This document shows, piece by piece, positions 20,081-29,352 of a DNA stretch of 64,000 nt (its first letter is position 1; the number at the start of each line of letters is the position of its first letter). The stretch covers positions 1 to 64,000 of the forward strand of contig NZ_JQJJ01000008.1 of assembly GCF_000745475.1 (NCBI RefSeq), given 5' to 3'. Source of the stretch: Allobosea sp. UNC402CLCol. GTDB lineage: Bacteria; Pseudomonadota; Alphaproteobacteria; Rhizobiales; Beijerinckiaceae. Under the pieces are notes generated by a model, which was given only the letters and a program-made list of their open reading frames with translations, made no database searches and was not told the DNA's origin. The position numbers and the translations under genes are program-made.

Positions 20081-20192
20081 GCGGCCGTCATGCTCGGGCT
20101 CGCCCGGAGCATCTCATGCAGAATGAAGCTCCAGTGCCCTTCTGTCCGGAGATTCTCGGGTATCCGCTGCGCTGCGCCCGAGAATGACGCCA
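20081..20192. repeat. Intergenic palindromic repeat, copy 2
   Basis: Starts with CGGCCGTCATGCTCGG and ends with CCCGAGAATGACGCC, an imperfect inverted repeat with inner hairpins, related in plan to the copies at 4551 and 43355 but more diverged. It lies between convergent tagH and ridA. Confidence 0.65.
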
Positions 20193-20202
20193 CCCTTCAA
20201 TC

Positions 20203-20556
20203 CTACCGCTTCGCAGCCACCGCCGTGATCTCGATGCCGTAGCCGGGTGATGCCAGCTTCGCCTCGACGGTCGCGCGCGCCGGCGCATGGCCCGGCGCCA
20301 CCCATTTGTCCCAGACCGCATTCATCTCGCCGATCTTGCCGATATCGGTCAGGAAGATCTGCACGCTGAGGATGCGCTCCTTGCCGCTGCCGGCATCCGC
20401 GAGCGTTTCCTCCAGCAGCGCCAGCACCTCTTGCGTCTGCTCGGTCAGCGAGCGCCCTTCCGTCTTCTCCGGCACATGGCCGGCGAGGAAGACGATGCCG
20501 TTGAAGATGGCGGCGTCGCACCAGCGGGCGGTCAGCCCGATGCGTTCGATGGTCAT
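20203..20556 (-). CDS. RidA/YjgF family protein
   Basis: 117 residues, the usual length of RidA enamine/imine deaminases. It shows ILSVQIFLTDIGKIGEMNAVWDKW in overlapping parts (for example VQIFLTDIGKIGEMN) and the trimer-interface EVLALLEETLADAGS. The catalytic-type Arg lies in the ARATVEAKL segment. Members remove reactive enamines or act on related metabolites. It sits between tagH and the PAAR gene but has no known T6SS role, so it is probably a passenger. Substrate is unknown. Confidence 0.88.
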   Translation of the reverse strand: MTIERIGLTARWCDAAIFNGIVFLAGHVPEKTEGRSLTEQTQEVLALLEETLADAGSGKERILSVQIFLTDIGKIGEMNAVWDKWVAPGHAPARATVEAKLASPGYGIEITAVAAKR

Positions 20557-20704
20557 GGCAGGTCCTCCGAAGTGGGATTGGGAGAACCCGCTTGGCGAGC
20601 CCGAGACCTCCGGTCAAGCCGGAGGATCGGCACCCCGGCGACCCACGGGACGGAAAACGATCCAACATCAGTGACTTGCGTGGAATTCTTGAATCAATCC
20701 GGAA

Positions 20705-21208
20705 TCATCCGCCGATGATGACTGTCGGCAGGCCCATGATGATTTTGTTGGGCGGGCCCAGCGCTTCGAGGACAGTATCGCCCATCCGGCAGGCCGGCAG
20801 ATTGTTGATCAGCACGGTCTGCGAACCGTCGATGACGACGCCGAGTCCATGCGGCACGGGCGGCGGCACGGGCGTCAGGCAGTTATGGATATCGGCCCCG
20901 CCGGAAGCACCGGTGATCATCGAGCCCATGCTGGCGGAGACGGCGTTCTTCGTCGCGATTTCGGCCGCGAGCGCTGCCGGCGCGCCGGGCGTACCGGCAG
21001 CAGCCAGCGTCGCGGCCTCCGCCGCCTGCACCGTCGCATCGGCTGCGGCTTTGGCGCCCTGGATCGCCGCGGCGGCCGCGGCTGGAACCCCTCGCCAGGC
21101 CGGCAGGCTGCCGATCAGCACGTTCGGACTGCCCGGCCCCGGCTGCAGAATGCCCGGCAACGGGTGGATCACCGGGTCGGTGATGCGTGCGGCAGGGCCT
21201 TTCGGCAT
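20705..21208 (-). CDS. PAAR-repeat spike-tip protein of the T6SS
   Basis: 167 residues. PAAR proteins cap the VgrG spike and can carry effectors. The N-terminal half has AARITDPV and SPNVLIGSLPAWRG; the C-terminal half has HNCLTPVPPPVPHG, GSQTVLINNLPACRMGD and GLPTVIIGG. Between them an Ala-rich helical insertion (about residues 42-105) splits the PAAR fold. GGGAGG lies 7 nt before the ATG at 21208. It is divergent from tssK, sharing a 179-bp control region. No toxin domain is attached. Confidence 0.88.
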   Translation of the reverse strand: MPKGPAARITDPVIHPLPGILQPGPGSPNVLIGSLPAWRGVPAAAAAAIQGAKAAADATVQAAEAATLAAAGTPGAPAALAAEIATKNAVSASMGSMITGASGGADIHNCLTPVPPPVPHGLGVVIDGSQTVLINNLPACRMGDTVLEALGPPNKIIMGLPTVIIGG

Positions 21209-21387
21209 CGTCGCCTCCCGTTCTCGAACGGATTCGTTCCTTTCAGGACTGCCCTCAAACTCTGTCCACCGCATCCTTCAAGTCAATGACGGCGCCTCGC
21301 GCGCGAAGCGCTAGCATTTCGTTAGGTGACGCTGGGGCAAGCCCCGGATAAGCTCGCCATGCCTGCCTTCGAGTGAGCGAGACCGGA

Positions 21388-22725
21388 ATGTCGTGGTACA
21401 GCAAGGTCGTCTGGTCGGAAGGGCTGTTCCTCAGGCCGCATCATTTCCAGCAGAGCGACCGCTATCTTGAGAACCTGCTGGAAAGCCGGGTCAGGGCCAT
21501 CACGCCCTATCCGTGGGGCTTCTCGGTGCTGGAGATTGACCGCGACCTCGCCCAGCAGAGCCGCATCGGTCTGCGCCGCGCCGTCGGCGTGATGCCGGAC
21601 GGCACGCCCTTCGCGCTGCCTGACAACAGCCCGCTCCCGGCCGCGATCGAGGTCCCGGAGAATGCGGCGGGCCAAATCGTCTGGCTCTCCCTGCCGCTCT
21701 CGGCCGCCAACACCCGCGAGGTCGAGGACGCACAGACCGGCTCCGCGAGCCGCTATCTCCCCGCGACCGAGATGCTGATCGACTCGACAGCCTCGCTGCG
21801 CACCGAGGAGGAAATCGACGTCGCCCATCCGCGCCTGACCCTGGAGCTGCGCAAGACCGCCAAGGCCGGCTATGTCGGCCTGGCGCTCGGCCGCATCCTC
21901 GAAGTGCGCGACCGTGCCGTGCTCTTCGACGAGAAATTCGCCCCGCCCGTGCTGGTCTGCTCGGCCTATCCGGTCATCGAGGGCTGGCTCGACCGCGTTA
22001 TCGGCTGGATCGACAACAAGCTGGAGGAGCTCGCCCGCTACGCTGCCGATCCCACGGCCGGCGGCGGCCTGCAGAGCGCCGACTATTTCGTGCTCCAGCT
22101 CCTCAACCGCAACATTCCCGTGCTCAAGCATATGCGCCGCTCGCGCTTCGTCCATCCCGAGCGGCTGTTCTCGACATTCCTGGCGCTCGCCGGCGAGCTT
22201 GCGACCTTCACCACGGCCGAACGCCGCGCCCGCGACTACCCGGCCTATGACCACGACGACCTGGAGAATTGCTTCGCTCCGGTGGTGCGCGACATCCAGG
22301 ACTTCCTCTCGGCCAACCTCGGCCGCCGCGCCATCCGGCTGGAGATCGTCGAGCGCGCGCAGAACGCCTTCATGTCGACGATCCGCGACCGCAGCCTCAT
22401 CCGCAATGCGACGCTCGTGCTGGAAGTGGCAGCCCGCCGGCCGCTCACCGAGATCCAGGCGCAGTTCCCGCAGCTCTTCAAGATCGGCCCCAACACCAAG
22501 ATGAACGAGATCGTCCATGCCCATCTGCCGGGCATCAATCTCGTCCATCTGCCGACGCCGCCACCGCAGATCCGCGCGCTGACGGATCATGTATACTTCT
22601 ATCTCGACCGCACCTCGCCGCTCTGGCCCGAGTTCAGTACGGCGAGTTCGATCGGCATGCATTTTTCCGGTGACTGGCCCGATCTCGAACTCGAGCTCTG
22701 GGCCGTTCTGGAGGGCAGACGATGA
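21388..22725 (+). CDS. tssK: T6SS baseplate-membrane connector TssK
   Basis: 445 residues (VasE/ImpJ family). It bridges the baseplate to the TssL/TssM membrane complex. The N-terminus MSWYSKVVWSEGLFLRPHHF is diagnostic. The middle region carries LARYAADPTAGG and the C-terminus ends with a domain typical of the TssL-binding head. The ATG at 21388 is preferred; an in-frame GTG 15 bp upstream lacks a ribosome site. Its stop overlaps the tssL start by 4 bp. Confidence 0.95.
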   Translation: MSWYSKVVWSEGLFLRPHHFQQSDRYLENLLESRVRAITPYPWGFSVLEIDRDLAQQSRIGLRRAVGVMPDGTPFALPDNSPLPAAIEVPENAAGQIVWLSLPLSAANTREVEDAQTGSASRYLPATEMLIDSTASLRTEEEIDVAHPRLTLELRKTAKAGYVGLALGRILEVRDRAVLFDEKFAPPVLVCSAYPVIEGWLDRVIGWIDNKLEELARYAADPTAGGGLQSADYFVLQLLNRNIPVLKHMRRSRFVHPERLFSTFLALAGELATFTTAERRARDYPAYDHDDLENCFAPVVRDIQDFLSANLGRRAIRLEIVERAQNAFMSTIRDRSLIRNATLVLEVAARRPLTEIQAQFPQLFKIGPNTKMNEIVHAHLPGINLVHLPTPPPQIRALTDHVYFYLDRTSPLWPEFSTASSIGMHFSGDWPDLELELWAVLEGRR

Positions 22726-24170
22726 GCGATCCGGGTTCGCCCTCAGATCCGTTCGGCCGCTCCGAGCGAACGATCATCAGGCCGAACCCCGGCGGGCGCC
22801 GCGCGCCCCTGCCGCCCGCTCCTGCCGCACCAACCCCGGCTGCCCCGCAGGCGCCCCAGCCCTATCAGCCACCGCAAGTGCCTTCGCCCGGCGTGCCCGG
22901 CACCGGCGACGAATGGATGTCGAACCCGGCGCCGATCCCGCCGCGCCAGCAGCAGGCCCCGCCGCCCTCTGGCGGCGGCCAAGCCCTGCCGCGCCGCGAC
23001 CAGCTCCTGACGCCGAACGCCAACCCGCTTCTGCGTGCCGCGGGTCCGCTCCTGCTCCTGCTCGGGCGGATGCGCGCCAACCTCTCCAACGCGCCCTTCG
23101 CGCAGCTTCTCGGCCAGGTCGGCGAATCCATCGAGGCCTTCGAGCATGAGGTCCGCGCCGCCGGCGTCTCGCACGAAACCGCGCAGACGGCGAAATACGT
23201 CATCGCTGCCAGCGCCGACGACATCGTCCAGAATATTCCCGGCGACGACCGTCATGTCTGGACCCAGTACAGCATGCTCTCGCGCTTCTTCGGCGAGCGC
23301 ATCGGCGGCGTGCGCTTCTTCGAGATGCTCGACAAGGCCAAGGCCGATCCGTCGGTCAATTATGACCTGCTCGAACTGATGCATGCCTGCCTCGCGCTCG
23401 GCTTCCAGGGCATCCACCGGACGTCGGCGGGCGGCGCCAACAATCTCCAGATGATCCAGCGCAACCTGTTCGAGACGCTGCGCCGGGTGAAGCAGCCCGA
23501 CCCGGAGCTCTCGCCTCGCTGGCGCGGGCAGGCCATCGCGCAGGCCGTGACCGGCTTCAAGGTGCCCGTCTGGTCGGTGGCGGCGATCGCGGCCGTCGCC
23601 CTGCTCGGCGTCTATTTCGTCTTCCGCGCCCTGCTTGCCGGCAATGCCGAGGCGGCCTCAACCGCCCTGCTCTCGGTCCATCCCAAGGGCGAGGTCGGGA
23701 TCATGCGCAAGGTCTTCTCGGCCCCGCCGCCTCCACCGCCTCCACCGGCACAGCCCCCCAAGGTCTGCGCCGCGGTGCAGCCGCCGATCGTCTGCCTGGT
23801 GACGCCGAACGTCGTCATCGTGCGCCTCGCCGGTATCACCCTGTTCGAGCCGGGACAGGCTGCCGTGCGCGCCGAGTTCCAGCCGCTGATCGAGCGCATC
23901 GCCGCTGTGCTGGAGCAGGAGGGAGGCGCGATCAAGGTCGTCGGCCATACCGACAATGTACCGATCCGCACCGCCCGTTTCCCCTCCAATGTCGAGCTCT
24001 CGCAGGCCCGTGCCAAGGCGGTCGGCGACATGCTGAAGACCAAGCTGACCAAGCCCGATCGCATCAGCTTCGAGGGTAAGGGCGCGGACACGCCGATCGC
24101 GCCGAATGCCACCCCCGCCGGCCGCGCCCAGAACCGGCGCGTCGAAATCCTGATCCAGCGTCAGAACTAG
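22722..24170 (+). CDS. tssL: T6SS membrane protein TssL with C-terminal OmpA domain
   Basis: 482 residues. A proline-rich cytoplasmic N-terminus (1-90) precedes the DotU/IcmH domain (about 95-255), one transmembrane helix (about 282-303), a poly-proline stretch near 335, and an OmpA-type peptidoglycan-binding domain (about 365-480; VVGHTDNVPI and NRRVEILIQ). This is the extended, wall-anchored TssL form. It overlaps tssK by 4 bp and is followed by tssM after 12 bp. With no tssJ nearby, the OmpA domain likely provides the periplasmic anchor. Confidence 0.95.
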   Translation: MSDPGSPSDPFGRSERTIIRPNPGGRRAPLPPAPAAPTPAAPQAPQPYQPPQVPSPGVPGTGDEWMSNPAPIPPRQQQAPPPSGGGQALPRRDQLLTPNANPLLRAAGPLLLLLGRMRANLSNAPFAQLLGQVGESIEAFEHEVRAAGVSHETAQTAKYVIAASADDIVQNIPGDDRHVWTQYSMLSRFFGERIGGVRFFEMLDKAKADPSVNYDLLELMHACLALGFQGIHRTSAGGANNLQMIQRNLFETLRRVKQPDPELSPRWRGQAIAQAVTGFKVPVWSVAAIAAVALLGVYFVFRALLAGNAEAASTALLSVHPKGEVGIMRKVFSAPPPPPPPPAQPPKVCAAVQPPIVCLVTPNVVIVRLAGITLFEPGQAAVRAEFQPLIERIAAVLEQEGGAIKVVGHTDNVPIRTARFPSNVELSQARAKAVGDMLKTKLTKPDRISFEGKGADTPIAPNATPAGRAQNRRVEILIQRQN

Positions 24171-24182
24171 GAGGGCGAAGCT

Positions 24183-27100
24183 ATGAATCTCGCCACCTGG
24201 CTGCGCATCATCGCGATCCTGATCGGCGCGCTCGCATTGGCCGCGCTGATCTGGTTCGGCGGCCCCTTCGTCGCTTTCGGGGAGGTGCGTCCCTTCGAAT
24301 CCTTCTGGGTCCGCATGCCCGTCGCCGTGCTTCTCCTCGTCGGCGCGCTCGCCTGGATCGCCGTCATCATCATCCGCCGCCGCAAGGCGACGGCCGCGCT
24401 GACCGAGGCGCTGGAAAAGGAAGAAACGACCGGCGACGGCGCCGCCCTCTCCAGCGCGATGAAGGATGCGCTGGCGACGCTGAAAAGCGCCCGCGGCAAG
24501 GGCGGCGACTATCTCTACGACCTGCCCTGGTACGTCATCATCGGCCCGCCCGGCGCCGGTAAGACCACCGCTTTGGTCAATTCCGGCCTGAAATTCCCGC
24601 TGGCGCGCGGCGCGACACCCGCCGCCGTCGCCGGCTCCGGCGGCACGCGCTATTGCGACTGGTGGTTCGCCGAGGATGCGGTGCTGATCGACACCGCCGG
24701 CCGCTACACCACGCAGGACACCGACACCAAGGCCGAGAAATCGAGCTGGTTTGCCTTCCTCGACCTGCTCAAGACCAACCGCCCGCGCCAGCCGATCAAC
24801 GGCGTGCTGGTCGCGATCAGCGTCGAGGACCTGCTGACCTCCTCGCCGGAGGAGATCGCCGCCCATGCCGACGCGATCCGCGCCCGCCTGCTCGAACTGC
24901 ACGAGCGGCTGAAGGTCGATTTCCCGGTCTATGCGATCTTCACCAAGGCCGACCTGATCGCCGGCTTCAACGAGTTCTTCGGCCAGTTGACCGAGCCGCA
25001 GCGGCGCATGGTCTGGGGCCACACCTTCCAGACCGCCGACAAGACCCGCAACATGATCGGCGACGTGCCGCCGGAATATGACGCGCTGATCGAGCGGCTG
25101 AACGAGCGCCTGCCCGATCGTTTGCAGGACGAGCACAACCCGACCGCGCGCGCCCAGATCTTCGGCTTCCCCAGCCAGATGGCGACGCTGAAGCGCTCCA
25201 TCGTCGATTTCCTGACCCGCGTCTTCGAGCCGACGCGCTACCACGCCAATGCGACCTTGCGCGGCTTCTACTTCACTTCGGGTACGCAAGAAGGCACTCC
25301 GATCGATCAGTTGATCGGCGCGCTCTCGCGCAATTTCGGCTCGGACCATGCCGGCGCGGCTTCCTTCTCTGGTAAAGGCAAGAGCTATTTCCTCACCGAA
25401 TTGATCCAGAAGGTGGTGATCGGCGAATCCGGCTGGGTCTCGACCGATCTCGGCGCCGCCCGCCGCACCACCGCGCTGCGCATCGCCGGTTTCGCGACGG
25501 TCGCGCTGCTGTCGCTCGCCGCGCTCGGCCTGTGGTGGACGAGTTTTTCGCGCAACAGCGACCTGATCACCGCCACCAATTACGGCCTTTCCGACTATCG
25601 CAGCGCCGCCGCGCCCGTGCTGCAGGAGACCACGATCTCCGATCGCAATTTCAGCCGCGTGCTGCCCCTGCTGCACAAGCTCCGCAACATGCCGGCCGGC
25701 TATGCCACGCAAGCCGAGCCAACGCCGACGCTGGCCACCTTCGGGCTCAGCCAGCGCGAGCGCCTCCAGAACGCGAGCGAGATCACTTACCAGCAGGGTC
25801 TGGAGCGGATGCTGCGGCCCCGCATCATCTTCCGCCTGGAGGAGCAGCTCGAGCAGCAGGCCAACAATCCCGGCTTCGTCTACGAGGCGCTCAAGGTCTA
25901 CATGATGATCGGCGGCCAGGCGAAGCTGGACCGCGACCTCGTCACCTCCTGGATGCGGCTGGACTGGGCCGAGAACCTCTTCCCAGGCCCGGCCAACGCC
26001 AAGGGCCGCGAGGCGCTGGAGGAGCACCTGACCGCCATGCTCGACCTCGACGAGGGCACGGGCGAGCCGATGGTGAAGCTCAACCAGTCGCTGATCGAGC
26101 AGAGCCAGCGGACGCTGCGCCGCCTCAGCATCGCCGAGCGCGCCTATGAGCTCCTGCGCACGCAATCCCGCAGCGACAGCGCCAAGGATTGGGTCGTCTC
26201 GCAGCGCGGCGGTTCCGATGTCCGGCTGGTCTTCGAAGGCGTCGGCGGCGAGGATCTCGATCAGGTCCGCGTGCCGTATTTCTACACCTATGACGGCTTC
26301 CAGAGCGCCTTCATCGGCCGGCTCGGCGATATCGGCGACCGCATCGAGAAGGAGCGCTGGGTGCTGGGTGAAAACGTCGACCAGCAGGCGATCACCGCGC
26401 AATACGCGACGCTCTTTCAGGACCTCATGAAACTCTACAGCCGCGACTATGTCGCGACCTGGCAGAAGACGCTGCGGCGGTTGAAGCTCCGGCCGCTCAA
26501 TGCCGACAAGCCGCGCTATGTCGCACTCAGTGCTATCTCGGCGGCGACATCGCCCTTCAAGCAAGTGCTGGAATCCCTGCGCGACGAGACGCAGCTCACC
26601 AAGGAGCGCCCCAACGCGAAGAAGGCCGTGGCGCAGACCGCCGCGAAGAACGCGGCGCAGACGCTGGACGAGCGCGCCAGCCAGGCGCTCGGCCGTCTCG
26701 GCGCCAACCTGCCGATGGCCTCGGCCGGCGTCGACCGCGTGCTCGCCGGCAGCAACGACGTCTCGCTCGGCGCCGATATCGAGGCCCAGTTCAAGCCCTA
26801 CCACGTCCTCGTCGACGGCGATCTCGGCCGCCGGCCGGTCGACCAGCTCCTCCAGACCTTCTCGGAGATCAGCCAGAACCTCGCCATCGCCGCGACCAAT
26901 CCGGCCCAGTCGGCGGCGGCGAATGCGGCGCTCGTGCCGCTGATCGCAACCTTGCGCGCCAATTCCTCGCGCTACCCCGCCCCGTTCGACGGCATGATCG
27001 TGCAGGCGGTCAACGATTTCGAGGGCGATGCCACCGGCGCCACCGTCGCCCTGCTGCGACAGGCCCTGGCGGAACAGGTCACCGGTGTTTGCAACGAGAT

Positions 27101-27818
27101 CGTCACCAACCGCTACCCGTTCACCAAGGCCAGCGCCCGCGACGTGCCGCTCGCCGATTTCGCCCGGCTCTTCGCCCCCGGCCAGATCATGGACAAGTTC
27201 TACAAGGAGCGGCTGGAGCCCTTCGTCGACACCTCTAAGCCGCAATGGAGCTGGCGCGTCGACAGCCGCGTCGCGCGTGCTCTCTCACCCACGACGCTGC
27301 GTGAATTCCAGCGCGCCAGCGAGATCAAGGAGGCCTTCTTCCCGACCGGCGGCAACCTGCCCTCCTTCCAGATGGTGGTGACGCCGACCGCGCTCTCGGC
27401 CGATGCGTCCAACGCCAAGCTGGAGATCAACGGCTTCACCGTGACGAGCCAGCAGGGCGTCAACACGCCGGCCCCGGTAATGTGGCCGGGCGGCGGCGTC
27501 GGCAAGACGGCGGTGACGCTGACGCTCGGCGGGGCAAGTGGCAACGCCTCGGGCGGCATGTTCGGCGGCGGCTTCTTCTCTTCGGGCTCACAAAGCGGCA
27601 ACGCTGCCCAGGGCGAGGCCAAGCTCTTCGAGAAGGACGGCACCTGGTCCTTCTTCCGTCTGCTCGATGCCGGCTCGGTGCTGAAGCAGGGCGACAATGT
27701 CGGCTTCAACCTGAGTGCCGGCGGCCGGCAGGTCGGCTATTCCTTCGGCGTCGGCTCGCTCAAGAACCCCCTGATCCTGCCGGCGCTGCGGGAAATCCGC
27801 TGCCCATCCGGGATTTGA
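24183..27818 (+). CDS. tssM: T6SS membrane-complex protein TssM (IcmF)
   Basis: 1211 residues. Two transmembrane helices lie at about 8-25 and 44-64, a cytoplasmic GTPase/ATPase-like domain has an intact P-loop GPPGAGKT (121-128), and a third membrane helix is near 430-452. A large periplasmic part ends in the IcmF C-terminal domain (FEKDGTWSFFRLLD near 1150). TssM spans the periplasm and forms the core of the membrane complex with TssL. GGAG sits just before the ATG. Length is typical and no break is seen. Confidence 0.96.
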   Translation: MNLATWLRIIAILIGALALAALIWFGGPFVAFGEVRPFESFWVRMPVAVLLLVGALAWIAVIIIRRRKATAALTEALEKEETTGDGAALSSAMKDALATLKSARGKGGDYLYDLPWYVIIGPPGAGKTTALVNSGLKFPLARGATPAAVAGSGGTRYCDWWFAEDAVLIDTAGRYTTQDTDTKAEKSSWFAFLDLLKTNRPRQPINGVLVAISVEDLLTSSPEEIAAHADAIRARLLELHERLKVDFPVYAIFTKADLIAGFNEFFGQLTEPQRRMVWGHTFQTADKTRNMIGDVPPEYDALIERLNERLPDRLQDEHNPTARAQIFGFPSQMATLKRSIVDFLTRVFEPTRYHANATLRGFYFTSGTQEGTPIDQLIGALSRNFGSDHAGAASFSGKGKSYFLTELIQKVVIGESGWVSTDLGAARRTTALRIAGFATVALLSLAALGLWWTSFSRNSDLITATNYGLSDYRSAAAPVLQETTISDRNFSRVLPLLHKLRNMPAGYATQAEPTPTLATFGLSQRERLQNASEITYQQGLERMLRPRIIFRLEEQLEQQANNPGFVYEALKVYMMIGGQAKLDRDLVTSWMRLDWAENLFPGPANAKGREALEEHLTAMLDLDEGTGEPMVKLNQSLIEQSQRTLRRLSIAERAYELLRTQSRSDSAKDWVVSQRGGSDVRLVFEGVGGEDLDQVRVPYFYTYDGFQSAFIGRLGDIGDRIEKERWVLGENVDQQAITAQYATLFQDLMKLYSRDYVATWQKTLRRLKLRPLNADKPRYVALSAISAATSPFKQVLESLRDETQLTKERPNAKKAVAQTAAKNAAQTLDERASQALGRLGANLPMASAGVDRVLAGSNDVSLGADIEAQFKPYHVLVDGDLGRRPVDQLLQTFSEISQNLAIAATNPAQSAAANAALVPLIATLRANSSRYPAPFDGMIVQAVNDFEGDATGATVALLRQALAEQVTGVCNEIVTNRYPFTKASARDVPLADFARLFAPGQIMDKFYKERLEPFVDTSKPQWSWRVDSRVARALSPTTLREFQRASEIKEAFFPTGGNLPSFQMVVTPTALSADASNAKLEINGFTVTSQQGVNTPAPVMWPGGGVGKTAVTLTLGGASGNASGGMFGGGFFSSGSQSGNAAQGEAKLFEKDGTWSFFRLLDAGSVLKQGDNVGFNLSAGGRQVGYSFGVGSLKNPLILPALREIRCPSGI

Positions 27819-27821
27819 GCC

Positions 27822-28532
27822 TTGAGCTGCGGCCTTTTCGGCAAGCTTCCGGCCAAGCGTGACTTCATCGCGCTGAACGCCCCCTCCAGCTTCCTCGGGC
27901 CTTACGAGAAATGGCTGCAGGGCGGGCTGACCGCGAGCCGGCTCGAACTCGGCAATCGTTGGCAGGACGCCTATCTCAACGCCCCGATCTGGCGCTTCTG
28001 GCTGGGCGGCGCGCAGGCCGGCGGGCAGACGGTCACGGGCGCCTTCATGCCCTCGGTCGACGGCGTCGGCCGCTATTTCCCGCTGACCGTCTTCGCCGCC
28101 GCCAGCCCGGGCGCCGCGATCCCGCCGCCGGAGCTCGACCCGCAGGAGCAATGGTTCGAGGCGGTCGAGGATTTTCTGCTGCAGGCGCTCGATCCGGAAG
28201 CGAGCTACGAAGCCGTGGCGCAAAGGCTGACCGCCCTGCCCGTCCCCAATGACCACCTCCTCGCCGCCCCGCCGCAGGACATGGTGCGCCTTTCGGATGG
28301 CACCATCGTCAGCGCCGCGACCGCTGCCGGCTTTCCCGAGCGGCTGGCGGCCCTGCGCATCGAGGATCATGCCCGTGCCTATGCTCATGCCTCCTATCTC
28401 TGGACAATCGGCGGGCCGAATTTCGAGCCGCTGGCGCTGACCGGTCAGGCATTGCCGGACCCTTACCTCTTCTCCGGCCTGTTGACGGGTCGTTTCGATG
28501 CCCATCTCGAACCCAAGCGCGTCAGCTCATGA
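27822..28532 (+). CDS. tagF: T6SS post-translational regulator TagF
   Basis: 236 residues. The start CGLFGKLPAKRDF is the TagF (DUF2094) signature, followed by an SxWR-like FMPSVDGVGRYFPL. TagF holds the T6SS off in threonine-phosphorylation-regulated systems by acting on Fha. The start codon is a TTG at 27822, directly after the tssM stop; no ATG or GTG fits. In Agrobacterium TagF is fused to PppA; here the two are separate genes 10 bp apart. Confidence 0.92.
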   Translation: MSCGLFGKLPAKRDFIALNAPSSFLGPYEKWLQGGLTASRLELGNRWQDAYLNAPIWRFWLGGAQAGGQTVTGAFMPSVDGVGRYFPLTVFAAASPGAAIPPPELDPQEQWFEAVEDFLLQALDPEASYEAVAQRLTALPVPNDHLLAAPPQDMVRLSDGTIVSAATAAGFPERLAALRIEDHARAYAHASYLWTIGGPNFEPLALTGQALPDPYLFSGLLTGRFDAHLEPKRVSS

Positions 28533-28542
28533 GGGTTGCGCC

Positions 28543-29352
28543 ATGAACGAAGCCCCACGCGAGGCCTCAGACTTCGAGACCGGCTGCATCAGTCATACCG
28601 GCAAGGTGCGCAAGGCGAACGAGGACAACTTCATCCTGCGTCCGGAAATCGGCCTCTGGGCGGTCGCCGACGGCATGGGCGGGCACGAGAACGGCGCGCT
28701 TGCCAGCGCGACCGTGGTCGCCGCGCTCGAAGCGGTGGGCGCGGCGGGCTCGGCGCCCGATCTGCTGGCGATGCTGGAAGACAGCGTGCTCGGCGCCAAC
28801 GAGACGCTGCGCGAGGAGATCCGCAAGCGCGGCGCTACCATGGGCGCGACGCTGGTGGTGCTGCTCGTCCACCGGCGCCATTTCGCCTGCGTCTGGTCGG
28901 GCGACAGCCGCATCTATCTCGTCCGCTCCGGGCAAATCACCCAGATTTCACGCGACCACACCGAGGTCCAGGACATGGTCGACCGCGGGCTGCTCACCGC
29001 CGAGGAGGCGAAGCGCTCGCCGCGCCGGCACGTCATCACCCATGCCATCGGCGTGCACGAGACGCCCGAGCTCGATATCGAGAGCGGCGAAATCGCCGAT
29101 GGCGACACCTTCCTCCTCTGCTCGGACGGGCTGACCGAACATGTCGCGGATACCGAGATCTTGCGCGCCGTCGAGGCCGAGAGCGCCCAGGCCGCCTGCG
29201 ACGCCCTGCTCGCCCTGACGCTCGAACGCGGCGCGCGCGACAACGTCACGATCATCATCGTCCGCTATCGACAAGGCCAGGCCGAAAGGACACGCTGGAT
29301 GCCGAACCGGCGCATGGCAGGGAGCAGCACGCCAGGGAGCAACACGCCATGA
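28543..29352 (+). CDS. pppA: T6SS PP2C-type protein phosphatase PppA
   Basis: 269 residues. Metal-binding PP2C motifs are all present: RKANEDNF, DGMGGHENG, WSGDSRIYLV, LCSDGLTEHV and RDNVTIIIVRY. PppA dephosphorylates the Fha target of PpkA and so switches the system off. GAGGG lies just upstream of the ATG at 28543. Its stop overlaps the ppkA start by 4 bp (ATGA). The C-terminal tail after the catalytic fold is short and basic. Confidence 0.94.
   Translation: MNEAPREASDFETGCISHTGKVRKANEDNFILRPEIGLWAVADGMGGHENGALASATVVAALEAVGAAGSAPDLLAMLEDSVLGANETLREEIRKRGATMGATLVVLLVHRRHFACVWSGDSRIYLVRSGQITQISRDHTEVQDMVDRGLLTAEEAKRSPRRHVITHAIGVHETPELDIESGEIADGDTFLLCSDGLTEHVADTEILRAVEAESAQAACDALLALTLERGARDNVTIIIVRYRQGQAERTRWMPNRRMAGSSTPGSNTP

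Noticed and set aside
23658-27245. Very long open frame (1195 codons) on the minus strand opposite tssM
   Set aside because: It is the antisense shadow of tssL/tssM, caused by high GC at third codon positions. The protein has no recognisable domain and tssM itself is unmistakable.
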